From the NCBI GenBank assembly GCA_036877525.1, contig JAZGTH010000114.1, positions 498,501 to 562,500 on the forward strand: 64,000 nucleotides of DNA. Direction: 5' to 3'. The position numbers were made by a program, and so were the translations under genes. This stretch comes from Chromobotia macracanthus (Eukaryota; Chordata; Actinopteri; Cypriniformes; Botiidae). Of this stretch, positions 1 to 11,428 are shown one piece after another. Position 1 is the first letter of the stretch. The number at the start of each line of letters is the position of its first letter. Below the pieces are notes generated by a model. That model was not told where the DNA came from. It did no database searches and worked only from the letters and a program-made list of their open reading frames with translations.

Positions 1-2040
1 TAACAAAATGCTTCTTGTTCCCCTCACACTAGACCTAAATCATGGGCAAACAAATGGAACTGATGAAGAAGCTGAATGATCTATTTTGCAGGCACCTTTT
101 AAAGTCTTTGTGGCCCGCAACACTACATGAAAGGGACAGCTGTACACCTTTATCTATAGAAAGTTTTCAATCTATTGACTTCTATTAGAAGTCATAAAAT
201 AAAATCCCCATTAGTCCCCATTAAATCCCCACATAAAATACCCATTAGCCAAAAAGTGTATGGCCTTAAACATGATTTTTCCAAGTGCTTTAAGCTACAA
301 ATAAAGCATTTTGTGTTGCCACATGCTGCAGCATTCACCTTACACACTATAGAATTGCATACTGTTAAACAGAAAACTTGTGATTTGTTAAAAGACCATT
401 TCATATAAGAGAACCTAAAAAAAACTATTAAACTCTATCAGCAGCATTAGTTGCATGCTGTTGATCAGAAAAGCCACATGCTGATAATGAATTTCATTGT
501 AAAAGTTTTTCTTAAGTTTGTTTTGTTTCTACATACAAAATAATTTTAGTCAATAGCATGTCACAGGTGATATCATGATAATTCCTTTTAATGGCAATGT
601 GGAAGTCACAGCAATGCAATTAACATAGCAAATCTGGTACCTGTATAGTATCTTACCAAAAACATTCTGCATTAGTAATTTTACATTTTTCATATAAAAC
701 ATCAAGATAGGAACGAAAAAATATTAATGTATAATGGCATACTTATACATTAATGATATGATAACATGATGAAAGTGTATAATCTATAATATAATACAAA
801 ACAACATAATATTAAATAATATAATAATATAATTTACTATCCTTACTACTAGCTACTCTATATGGTAACCACACCATCTTCCTTTAGTAGTTTTACCTAT
901 GTGCATTGATGCATTTGGCATTTATCCAAGATGGATTACAGTGCATTCAGTAGACTTCAGTATTTACATTCCCTGGGAACCACTGCACAACTTGTAGTTC
1001 ATTGCCTATTGCTTATCATGTTGTTGACATTCATTCAGCATAAACTTGATGACAGACCTCCCTTAACATACATATATTACATAAATTAATACAATTAATA
1101 AATTCCTACATCTAAGAAATCATAGGCATCACAGTGGGATATTGACATTAGTATTATTAACAACTTACTGTATCTAACTTATTTTATAAACTATATTATA
1201 CATAACAAGCATAATTACCGAAAACGTAAGAATGATGAAACACTGTTAATTTTGGTTTATTGGTGATACAGGTTAGAGAGTTAAAGATATTTTGTATAAT
1301 TTAAAAAAAATAAATGTAGTATAAAAAGCAGACAAAAAATTAAAATTTCTTCTAGTTTAAATTTTCTATTTTGCAGTATACTGTTTTTTAGAATAGCTAC
1401 TCACTGTTGTGAGTAATTGAATTTGTCTTTTTGTTTCTAATTGAATTTGTCCCCTCCAACAACAAGCTAGACAGCGTTGGCTACCCAGAAAATACCACTA
1501 AGTCTGCATCCTTTATAAAAAACAAGATCCGTAATTACATTTATATAACGTGCTCTCTTTTGATGCTATACTGTAGACAAGATGTGAGCATCAATGGAAT
1601 GGAGAGAAAATAAAGCCTCACCAAACTTTACAAGGAAAAGATGTTTTGAAAGTGTTTCCATATATGCAGGGCACTTACTGGCTTTCCTCATTATTCACTC
1701 AAATTCATCTCCTAAAAATGTGATTTAATATTGTAAAGAATTACAAATTATAACATATAAAGGTACAATTTATATGTACTAAGGTTTAAGCATAAACTTT
1801 TGGGACAAAAGATTGAGAGAAACAAAGAAAAAAGAAAAGGAAAGAAATGGTTGTGATCAGGATCCCCCTGGATCCTTTAGCTTCTGATTAGTGTATCATG
1901 CAAACCGGCAAACTCCATCTATTGGCCCCCTGTCAGAAAACGTTTTCAACAAAATAATAGTTAGCCACAAACAAAATGAAGTGCGGAGGGACTAACCTAA
2001 TATTTGAGCATGATAAAAAGACTGAATTTAAAGTTTCCAA
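1..2040. other. AT-rich non-coding DNA upstream of the claudin gene
   Basis: No supported gene. The stretch around 760-840 is a TAATA-rich low-complexity run. Positions 905-950 resemble a decayed reverse-strand copy of the L2/SINE 3' tail (compare 5,378-5,440). Short open frames here show no family resemblance. A segment at 80-130 is similar to 6,680-6,740 and is discussed in the findings. Confidence 0.6.
905..950 (-). repeat. Degenerate L2/SINE-type 3' tail
   Basis: Read on the minus strand, this segment approximates the conserved tail in which a 'GTAAGTCGCTTTGGATAAA'-type hairpin is followed by 'GCTAAATG'. Several positions have changed. Better copies lie at 5,378-5,440, 8,930-8,975, 15,221-15,275 and 36,347-36,394. 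Only the tail is recognisable, so I cannot say whether it came from a LINE or a SINE. Confidence 0.4.
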
Positions 2041-2303
2041 TAAGCATTATGCAGTTCTGGAGTTCTTTTGAATTGGGAAAGTGACCCTGTCAATATATGT
2101 GATTAAGCATGTGGATTCCACAGATCTCTCTTTATTGATGATCGTGTGAGGAAACTGGAATTGTTTTGAAACCATGGTACAAACACAAAATGATCCTCCA
2201 CATTTCAGCCTCACTGTGTCCCTCCACCCACAACTGGAATGCAGTGCAGCGGGTTCCCACATGATCAAATGGTTCTGCTAAGCTCTACTGCACAGACGCA
2301 AAC

Positions 2304-2954
2304 ATGGATACAAAAATTGAGCTTGCTGGCTTTGGACTGGCTAGTGCAGGCTGGTTTTGCTCTATTCTCACAAGATTTCTGCCCATGTGGAATGTAAGTG
2401 GAACATTTAAAAATACTACTACGACACTTCCGCTATACTGGGATGGAGTGTGGCTAAACTGGCAACATCACAGCACTGGCAGCTTGCATTGCACCTTCTA
2501 TCAGTCTCTCCTGTCTCTAACTGAGCATTTCACCACTTGGAAAATCCTCCTTGTTGTGTCCATAGGAGTGGGATTTGTTGCCATGGCAGTTTACCCTGTA
2601 GGGTGGATAAGATATCCTAAGAATGTGCAATTTAAAGCAGCCTGTGGGCCAGCATTTGTAATAGATGGTCTGCTCTTACTAGTGCTGCTCTCCTGGACAA
2701 CACATTTAACAGGGGAAGATTTGGACTTAAATTTGGACGTCTCTCTTACACGGGAGTGTGGAGCAGCAATCGTCACTGGTTGGGTGGGCACAGCACTGCT
2801 TACAGTGGGTGGTGGAGTGCTAAGCATTATTTGCTATAAAGAGGTCTGGAAGCAAAGAAGGCAACTTTCAGCACAAACTTCAGAGCCAGGGGTGCAGGAT
2901 CCACTCCATACCATACACAGTACTGCATTCATACAAACCCCTCTTACTGGATGA
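2304..2954 (+). CDS. Claudin-family tetraspan membrane protein, single exon, atypical
   Basis: A 216-residue protein of PMP22/claudin topology. Predicted membrane segments lie near residues 7-27, 81-101, 115-135 and 155-178. Claudins form the paracellular strands of tight junctions. Family marks in the first extracellular loop are the 'LPMW' Trp at residue 29, the 'GVW' triplet at 48-50 (usual G-L-W), and Cys63. The first of the two canonical loop cysteines is absent: residue 53 is Trp, codon TGG at 2460-2462, one base from a Cys codon. N30 and N37 sit in N-X-S/T sequons. The cytoplasmic tail from about 179 is basic, then Ser/Thr-rich, and ends in 'TPLTG', so the usual C-terminal Y-V PDZ ligand is missing. 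The start is favoured by A at -3 and G at +4, and the length fits the family. Many fish claudins are intronless. I cannot assign a claudin number; a claudin-like paralog that no longer seals junctions is possible. Confidence 0.85.
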   Translation: MDTKIELAGFGLASAGWFCSILTRFLPMWNVSGTFKNTTTTLPLYWDGVWLNWQHHSTGSLHCTFYQSLLSLTEHFTTWKILLVVSIGVGFVAMAVYPVGWIRYPKNVQFKAACGPAFVIDGLLLLVLLSWTTHLTGEDLDLNLDVSLTRECGAAIVTGWVGTALLTVGGGVLSIICYKEVWKQRRQLSAQTSEPGVQDPLHTIHSTAFIQTPLTG

Positions 2955-4268
2955 TTTTATTTGTGGTTTTGATTTAGGTAGTTGAGACTATTAATGTAAA
3001 AATGTCTACTGCTGCTTCTGTTAAAGAATTGAGACATTTTAAAGTATCTAAAGTTGTATTTAACGTAAAACTCTGATTGATCACTTGAAATTGTTCTCAT
3101 TGTTGGAGGTGGATGCCCTTAACAAAGAAACAAAGAAACTCTCTTGTGGCTGGCAAAGTTTACATAATATAGACTAAATATTGTGTTCTTTAAAGTCCAC
3201 AAATTTTGTGTCTGTCTCATTAATTATTTTTAAATAGCATTGTATATATTGGCCATTGTACTGCCTGCTACCTAAATATTGGTGTTGGCTTGCTCCAAAA
3301 AAAACAAAGGTCAATAAACATTATCAACAATTCAAAATGTTGCCATTTCAACACCTGTGAGTGAAATACTCAGATAAACGAAGATAGCTAGTTGTTTTAT
3401 TTTATTGGGACAATATTTAGTTTTGTCTGGTCATTTTTTGTCGTTTTTTTCTGTGTGCTCTTTAGTTTTGTTACATCTATGTTTTTTCTCACTTCCTGTT
3501 GTAGTTTTGTTTTAGTTTAGTTCTATTGTAGTCCTTTCTGTGTTGTCGCACGACCTGTGCCTTGTGTCTCTGATTTATCTATTTATCTTATCTATATCTA
3601 TCTATATAATTTCCAATTATTCAGTGTTGGTTGTCTGAAGTTATCTTTATGTTGGTCTGCTCCTTATGATCGGTGGATTTTCTTGTGCCTATTCACTGCT
3701 GTCTTGAATTTATTAAACATTGTTTTATTCCTGCTCCTTGCCTTACAATACCCTTTGTCACTCTGGTTGTTGTGATTATATTCATTAGCACATTAAGTAG
3801 AATTATGTCCATTTTTCAGGTTTTCCCTGAAAAAGTTTGTTTGTTTTTAACAATTTTTATTAATAATCTGAGATACATGCTGTCTTAAAAGACGTGTCAA
3901 GTGACATGACAAAATTACAAAGCACATACATTAAACAAAGATTGTAAGTTTTCAAATGCAGTTTTTAAAGTAAATGTAAATTTGTCTCAAATATGTACTG
4001 TATGTAATGTATTGTAAGGCTTCTTTACAGCTTTAGTAAAGGCTAGACAGAATTATGCGCTTACCACAATTATTGGTTTTAATTGGAACATAAGCAAATT
4101 TTACTCAAATGTGTAAATACATCCAGCATCCCAGCTTCTACGTGAATAAAGAGATGACATCAAGTGTGTCTGAACCCCAGATAAGGCTAGGAAGGCTTTT
4201 TGAAGGTGTAGGTGGCAAGTAGAAAAATGATCTACAGCCTTAAGCAAAATTATTAACAGGTATATAAT

Positions 4269-4270
<2 letters not shown>
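2955..4270. other. Claudin 3' flank and non-coding DNA
   Basis: The first 360 bases are the likely 3' UTR. The stretch at 3,420-3,790 is T-rich with pyrimidine runs resembling the R-U5 side of fish LTRs, but I could not find paired ends. Its open frames match no family. Confidence 0.4.
3313..3318 (+). terminator. Candidate polyadenylation signal of the claudin gene
   Basis: The first clear AATAAA downstream of the claudin stop codon on the same strand, about 360 bases after it. Its use is inferred from position only. Confidence 0.45.

Positions 4271-4271
<1 letters not shown>

Positions 4272-4326
<55 letters not shown>
4272..4326. repeat. (AT)n microsatellite
   Basis: An uninterrupted run of about 27 AT dinucleotides. 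Expected to be length-polymorphic. Confidence 0.95.
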
Positions 4327-4329
<3 letters not shown>

Positions 4330-4539
4330 ATGTAATATATGCATTGTATGTAATATATGTAATTAGCAAGACTACTTCCTGGTAGTGCCTCCTAAAGGAA
4401 GCATGTAAATGGAGAAAAGTAGGGGGCCTAACATTGATCTCTGTGGCAAGCTGAGCTGTAATTTACATAAATGAAGTGATAATGGTTGGATTAACAAGAC
4501 CTAAACTATGCTAATGCCAGACTACTAATAGGCTCTGTT

Positions 4540-5030
4540 GGCTGGTATTAAGATATGTTTTGTTCGATTGGAATTACAAGTGGATGTTTTCATGGTGTTT
4601 TCATCCCTCTTTTGTCCACTTTCAACCACTTCTGTCCTGATTACTTCAAGAGGAGGGTCTATAGTCAAAACGCAAACAAGAGGTTTAAGGGGAAGTTTAA
4701 AGTTGATACGCATCAATATTAAAGATTTTCCACTGTTCCATTTTCTGTGTTTAAAAATAAACTTTCTTCTTTGACCCATTTAAAACCCAACTGATAAATG
4801 TGCTTCCCAACATCTCCACAGTCTTTTTTGGATGTTCAAACACATTTGACCCCATGAGCATCTACACCATGAAAGCTATCAGGTCAAATGCGTTTTCGAC
4901 TACCTCTGGATGTGGTTGAAAGTGGACAAGCTCAAAACGTTTTAGAACCCATTTACACCTGTATTCAGAAACATCCACTTGTGATCTGATCGACCAAAAC
5001 ACATCTTAATACCAGATGTAAACAGGCTTA
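4540..5030. mobile_element. MITE-like element with long inverted ends
   Basis: The left part (about 4,543-4,640) and the reverse complement of the right part (about 4,890-5,028) match. Both contain 'GGTATTAAGATRTGTTTTG', then 'CAAGTGGATGTTT', then 'GTCCACTTTCAACCAC'. The result is a roughly 490-bp fold-back unit with no transposase. This fits a non-autonomous DNA transposon. The superfamily and exact ends are not resolved. Confidence 0.55.
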
Positions 5031-5377
5031 AAGTTCTCAAGCCCATCCAGCAGAATAGCACGATCTATAATGTAAAAAAGCAACCCAAAGATCCAGTAGT
5101 ATTAGAAGAGAGATACTGTACATCCATTGTAAGATTCTAGAAACAGCTTGATTATGTTAAGAGCTACATCTGTGCTATGACAAACTGGACTTAAATTCTA
5201 TTTTTTCTAATTTATACTTTTATTTTATAAATAGGGGTTTAAATCTGACCTCTCCTTATAATACAATATTTGCTAGTACCTCAAAAAATTCAGCGGTATT
5301 ACGATTCAATTCGTCCAGAGGTATATTGATCAATTTTCCATATGTAGACATTATGTGCCTAAAAATGCATATTACAT

Positions 5378-5440
5378 TTAGGAATTTACATTTATGCATT
5401 TGGCAGACGCTTCTATCCAAAGCGACTTACACATTTGTCA
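5378..5440 (-). repeat. L2/SINE-type 3' tail, minus strand
   Basis: On the minus strand this reads 'GTAAGTCGCTTTGGATAGAA' followed by 'GCGTCTGCCAAATGCATAAATGTAAAT'-like sequence (quoted here in pieces). It is the conserved 3' hairpin and short-repeat tail shared by UnaL2-like LINEs and the SINEs that borrow their machinery. No body upstream is recognised. Confidence 0.7.
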
Positions 5441-6149
5441 TATATGCAAAATATTTTATATATAAAAATGTATAACACGAATGTTTAATTAAACTCTTTA
5501 AACATTGCACATCTAATATCCCAAACAGGTAATTTACAACAGAAAAGTACACTTTAGTTTTTTTTTTTTAAAATAAAGTAAAATAAAAAAGGGTCACATG
5601 AAATCAATAAAGCTTATGATGACAATAGTCATCCAGTCTTTTGTACCAAAATGTGCAATAGTGCAAATTAATGAGGTACTCTAGTTGTAGGAAAAAGAAA
5701 ATAATAAACCTGGAACATCTGATCTTTCGTTTAGAAATTACACGGGTTTTCTTTGTCTGCCCATCTATTTTCCCAAATACAAAATATTCCCATACCCACG
5801 ATTTGCGTTCAACAGCATACACAAAATCAGTTTCTGTCGTTTCGCTGCTGCCACCCAATCTAACGTACAGGCAGACAATAAAATAAGGAAATGAAAATGC
5901 ACGCTTTGGCGGAAATGTGTAGTGGACGTCATGTTAAGTAAAGATACGAAAAGTATCAAAATAAAAGTACCTATCGCTATTTTACGTGTCCCAGATAGCA
6001 AACTGACGTTGATTCAATGTTTATTTTTAGTTGTAGGTCATCATCAATCATTAACCAATTATCAGTGTTGGATCAACATTCACTATTTGGTCGGTTGATC
6101 AGAACTTTGAAAGGTTGAAAATTATGGGGTTCCATTAGTGCCAAAAATA
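5441..6149. other. No gene recognised
   Basis: AT-rich. Overlapping open frames on both strands at 5,604-6,001 look random and match no family known to me. Confidence 0.5.
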
Positions 6150-6262
6150 TGTCGTCTATATATGTCATCCTACCTGTCGTCTTCCTATGTCGTCTGCTTA
6201 TGTCGTCCTCCCTGTCGTCTGTATATTTTGTCCTCCCTGTGGTAAACTTGCTTTCTGTTTAT
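6150..6262 (+). repeat. Short minisatellite based on 'TATGTCGTC'
   Basis: About six imperfect units alternate 'TATGTCGTCT' and 'CCTCCCTGTCGTC'. The array is degenerate and has no coding potential. Confidence 0.65.
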
Positions 6263-7600
6263 GTCGCCCTGGCTTTCATCTTCATGATTTCGGCATAATA
6301 TTCAAGGAATAAACAGTGTTTCTATACGAGGTAAGATAATGTCTGTACAGAAATGAGGTTATTTTATCAACATATACCTCCAAAACATTTGGTGGAAATT
6401 ATGCTTTTCCAACATCGAAACGAAGGTGGAGAAATCTGACTTCTACACATGAGTTCAGTAGGTCAATAGTTATATTGACCTTATATTGATCGGCTGTTTT
6501 GTGACGTCTTAATTTTGCTAAATGCAGTGATGCCAATGTGAAATTGTGACAGGGCAAATTAATTGTCATATTATTTTAATAATAATTATACCCTAATACC
6601 AATTTTAAACATTAATCTAAATGTAAAGGCAAATCTATCCAAATGTCACAGCCTTTCTTCAGACTTGAATATGATGACGTATTTTACAGGTGCCATTTAA
6701 GGGCTTTGTGGCAGGCAATGCTACATCACATGACCTTCACCTGCCTACAGAGTCCACCAAAGCAGTTCAAAAAACATATTCTTTATATATCTTTGTTGCA
6801 TGGTCTCAAACATTAATAATAACACGTCCTATACAGTCTATTCACTATGTGTTCATCTGTTTTAAACTACGGTAAGTTGGAATAAATCAGAGTCATGGCA
6901 TCTGCTGTTACTGTTACACACCCTGTTTGCCACATTTTGTGTAGCCTTCTCTGTCAGCGCTGAGGGTTTTACATGTAATAAATGTAGGGAAATATTTAGG
7001 CTAGTGGAGAAGATTTCAGAATTAGAAACAAGCATCAAAAGTGTTTACATGGACTTTCTAGTTTCATTTTCAATCCAATGAAGTGTTTACATCTTCTCTC
7101 GATCAGATTAGAAAAGCTTTAAACCACTCCCTACAATACAAATTAACTTTAAATTGGATCTGGCCAATTCATTCTGACTGATGACTGATGTGTTTACATG
7201 TGACATCTGATTAAACTTCTAGTCCTATTATGATCGGATTAGGGTCCATGTGAACGCAGCTAGAGCTGCACCCACTGAGACACCTGTTGAAAGTGCCCTG
7301 GTTATTAAAGATTTTATTGTGTGGAATGTGAAAATAGAGGCACCGACCACCATAGTTCAAATGTTTACCGGGAAATTTAAAAATGCTGGCTAAAGCTAAA
7401 TGTAAATTTAGTAAGATTATTATACACATCATTTACAACATAAAGAATCACCTAAATATCATAATATAGAGACTGTGTCTGTCCCCCGGACTGGTAAATG
7501 CAATAAACCCTGTAAACAATTAAATGGCAATTTAATCAATGTTACACAAAAAGATACATAATACAGACAAACAATAAATAAGGCTTGGTTTGCAGAATTT
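6263..7600. other. Non-coding DNA with a possible MITE
   Basis: The segment 7,040-7,265 begins with 'GTTTACATGGACTTT' and ends with 'GTCCATGTGAACGC', which are partial inverted ends of a MITE-like type. The segment 6,680-6,740 resembles 80-130. No gene supported. Confidence 0.4.
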
Positions 7601-8485
7601 TAGTTCTCTTCCTACAAGTGCTTTTTGTTAATGATATGATCACAAGATCATAACCTAGATCTGCTCTGCTTGACAGAAATATGGGTAAAACGAGACGATT
7701 GTACATTACATTAAATGAGTCAATCCCCCAAAATTACTGTTATAAGCATGAGCCTCATCCAAAAGGCAAAGTGTTGCTGCACTTTATATAAATATTTTTA
7801 CAGTTACCCAGAGATCTAATTTCAAATACAACTCTTTTGAAGTAATGCTGCTTAATATAACCATGTGGTGTAAATGATAAATCGAGTTTACCATTTCAAC
7901 TGGCTACTGTCTACAGGATACCAGGGTACCAAACAGATGTTATCTAAGAATTTGCTGACTTTGTATTAAAAGTAGTAATAGCCAAAGATCTAGTCTTGTG
8001 TGGATAATATAAAAGATGCATTGGGGTTGGCTTTCAAAGACATTTTAAACTATCGGTGTCTCTCAACATGTGTCAGGACCTACTCATTATCTTAATCATA
8101 CCTTAGATTTAATACTGTCCTACAGTGTAAATGTTGATGACATTAATATTCTGCAGAAAAGCGGGAATATTTCATTTTATTATCTTGTATGATACATTTA
8201 CTTATGGTTGCAAAATCTTGCTACAAACACGGTAGAATGATAACTTCTAGTACTAACAATTGTTATATCAATAATCTACAACTGTCTCAATTCCATAACT
8301 GATACCTAGTGTAACAGATAACTTTGATAACATTGATAGTGCAACAGAAAATGTTAACTCTCCTCTAACACCTTAGAAAAAGTTGTTCCTCTACTGTTAA
8401 AAAAGATAAAGTACAGCAGCCCAACACTGTGGTATAATGAGCATACCTACACCCTAAAAAGAGCAGCCTGGAAAATGTAGCGTAA

Positions 8486-8990
8486 TGCCCGGCTCACTCT
8501 GTGTGATTTTGGCCACAATTTGATTCTCTGAGACAAATTTTGGAAAACCTAAAAGATTTGTATAATATCCCCTCCCGCCAGCTACGGTCAGCTAACGAGC
8601 GACGTCTGCCTGTTTCCCCACAACGAGGCATCAGATCAATCTGTAAAACGTTCACCTATTCTGTTCCTTTGTGGTGGAATAAACTCCCAGCCTCCACCTG
8701 ATCTGCTGAGACCATCACAACCTTCAAAAAACAACTTAAAACACACCTGTTTGGCAGACACCTGTCTGAACCCTAATGCTCTTCTATCCTATCTTCAAAA
8801 AAAAAAAATTCCTGTTTCTAGTCCATCTTTCTCTCTAGTAACAGAATACAATGTCCGCTTGTAAATATAGCTTTGCAGACGTGGCTCGTTGGCGTGCAAG
8901 ACAAAATGTTCCATGCTCTCGTCCTTTGTAAGTCGCTTTGGATAAAAGCATCTGCTAAATGACTAAATGTTAATGTATAATCCTAGGCTA
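8486..8990 (+). mobile_element. 3' end of a second L2-type LINE, inserted in copy 1
   Basis: The segment 8,570-8,780 translates with interruptions to a typical L2 C-terminus: 'SRQLRSANERRLPVSP', then 'VPLWWNKLP', then 'FKKQLKTHLFG'. It ends in a UnaL2-type 3' hairpin, 'GTAAGTCGCTTTGGATAAAA' at about 8,930, then 'GCTAAATGACTAAATG'. The family differs from the host LINE, whose tail ends in GAATT repeats. It is 5'-truncated, as LINE insertions usually are. Confidence 0.75.
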
Positions 8991-9419
8991 AAATCAGTTT
9001 GACATGTTCACTGACAGCCAATTAATGGCTGTTGCTATCAGTTTTTTCATCCGATTAAATTCTGGCAGTTTCAGAAGATTTCAGACACTTTCCTGCAGTG
9101 TGACTTCTCTGAAGCCTGCCAAACCAAAAACCAATAGGAGCGCTGAACCTGATGATGCAATTAGCGTGACAACTTCAAACCACCTCAGTGAAAATGTTGA
9201 AACGAGTCAGGTGGACAGTTGTTTGCTTTGGTGAACTGTTTGTTTTGCTAGCTACCATGTTAGCAAGAGACAAAACTCCAGACAAATCTTCTTGTGTATG
9301 TCCGTTTTTGTCGCGTCTTGACTGTCGTACAGTCTGACATTATGACTGAAGATCCTACAGTGTGACATGAGGATCATGTTCGTATAGTGTGACAAGCAAC
9401 AATTGCAATGGACCCAGCT
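8991..9419 (+). repeat. Unclassified repeat segment with 'TACAGTGTGACAT' motifs
   Basis: Fills the rest of the insertion in L2 copy 1. Positions 9,320-9,405 carry three imperfect copies of 'TACAGTSTGACAT' at about 35-bp spacing. The open frame 9,004-9,234 does not resemble a known protein. Probably part of a DNA-transposon-derived repeat; the family is not identified. Confidence 0.4.
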
Positions 9420-11428
9420 TAATTGGAAGTGAACAAAACTGGAGGTATTCCATACAGCATGGAAAAAGAGTGTTTCAAATTACAAAAAGGCCTTAAAAAA
9501 CTCCAGATCTGGGAACTTTTTCAGAAGAAAATAAACACAACCCTAGATTGTGACAGTTATCAATATTATAGCAGTGATGATTTTATTAATTTATTTAATA
9601 AGAAAATAGGTACTGCCAGAGGAAACAATTATAAACATGCAAATGGCTGCAACATAATCAGATATCAGATGGTGCATCATGTTTTGCCCAAAGAATAGCT
9701 CCAGTAACTTTCTACACTGTAAAAAAAAAACTTTTCTGAAAAGAAAACTTTTCTGCCTTAATTTTTTATCCTGACTAGTATAACTTAAAAAAATAGGTTA
9801 AGCAATTTTCCAACTATTCCAACTATTTTCCTCAACTCTACACCAGTCAAGATTACAAAGAGTAAGTTGAAATGACTTGTGCAACCAAACTGATTTTTAA
9901 GGCAGCAAAGTTTTTTTTTACAGTGTGCTATAGATAGAGATGAACTGTCAAAAGTAATTAAATAATTTAAATCAACTAAATACATGCTAGATCCTATACC
10001 TACCAGGCTGTTGAAAGAGATGCTTCCTGAAATTATAGAACCTCTGTATAATATTATTAATTCATCAGGGGGTGTTGGAATATGTCCCAAAACCTTACAA
10101 ACTGACTGTTATCAGACCCCTTATTAAACAAACTTGGAAAAAAACCCTACAGACTCGTCAAATTTACCTTTAGTTTCAAAATACTTGAAAAGGTGGTGTC
10201 TTCACAGATATGTTCATTCCAGGTAAGAAATGGTATCTGCAATAATTTCCAGTCAGGATTCAGACCATATCAGTACAGAGACTGCTCTCATCAGAGTGAC
10301 AAAATGATTTACTCTTTTGTCGAATGATCATGGCTTCATCTCTCTTCTAGTGTTACGCTACCTTAGCGCAGCCTTTGACACTATTGACCACAGCATTTTT
10401 TTCAATATACTTGAAAATTATGATGACAATTGAAACTGCACTAGCATGGTTTAAATCGTATTTATCTGATTGATTCCAGTTTGTTGCTGTGAGTGAAAAG
10501 CATTGTATAAACTTTTGCTGATCGCTTACAAGGCCCTGAATGGCTTAGCTCCTTAATACCTGAGTGAGCTCCTCTATTGTTACAGTCCATCACATTCACT
10601 ACGATCTGAAAATTCTGGCCAGTTGCTAATACCCAGAATTTCAAAATCAAGCACAGGTGGTAGACACTTTTCATATCTGGCACCCAAACTCTGGAACAAT
10701 CTTCCCAGTTTTGTCTGGGAGGCAGATACACTATGTCAGTTTCCTACACATAGTCCTATGGATTTAATATTTAAATCTCTTAAGGGATTGTTAGGCTGCA
10801 TTAAGTAGGTGAACCAGAACCAGGGGCACTTCCCATAAAAACAGATGTATGGATCCAAACTTTATCCAGACCAGATGGTGGGGGACAGGATGGTACAACT
10901 CCTGAGTTAGATAATCTGGGATTTAATGGACTTCTTTATAAAACTTACTATTATATCCATACCTACCTCCAGCCTAGTTAGTTTCTATATTTTTGTTCCC
11001 TGCCTAGTCACAGCAGTGTGATGTTATAGCTGCAATTACTAACATTATGCTTCTGTTGCTATTTCTGTTGGTAACATTTCTCGGTTCCTGACATATTGTC
11101 AGATATAATTAGACCTGACAGTTTTTTTCAGTAAATAATTATAAATCATTATAATCAATTCTCCAGCTTTAACATGCCAGAGGAGAACTGTCCCTTTCGG
11201 TTGAGCCTGGTTTTCCCCCAAGGTTTTTCTCAATCATACACCATTGGAGTTTTGGTTCCTTGCCACTGTCGCCCAGTTGGTTGCTTGCTTACTGGGAGAC
11301 TGCTGACATTTAACTTAGCTTAGTTTTGTAAAGTGTTAATACTGCTTCTAGCGATATGATATACAGTCCAAAAGACTTCTATTTTGCTACTCCTTTGTCT
11401 CCAATTTTCTTCCATTCTCCTTCATTGT

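Larger units (their letters stand above)
7600..11428 (+). mobile_element. L2-clade LINE copy 1, interrupted and decayed
   Basis: Two collinear parts of one LINE family. Positions 7,632-8,485 hold the endonuclease region, with relics of 'LDLLCLTEIW' and 'GLAFKDIL'. Positions 9,420-10,810 hold the endonuclease-RT linker, RT fragments ('DHSIFF', 'LIAYKALNGLAP', 'LWNNLP'), and a 3' UTR follows to about 11,428. The break at 8,486 and restart at 9,420 fall at the point where intact copies read through (compare 42,470-42,500), so this was one insertion later interrupted. Frames are broken many times. The 3' UTR matches 47,941-48,660 and, reversed, 22,235-22,517 and 29,425-30,320. The element is dead. 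Confidence 0.8.

Noticed and set aside
6150..6262. CRISPR-like array
   Set aside because: Repeats are short, contiguous and degenerate with no spacers, in a vertebrate genome. It is a minisatellite.
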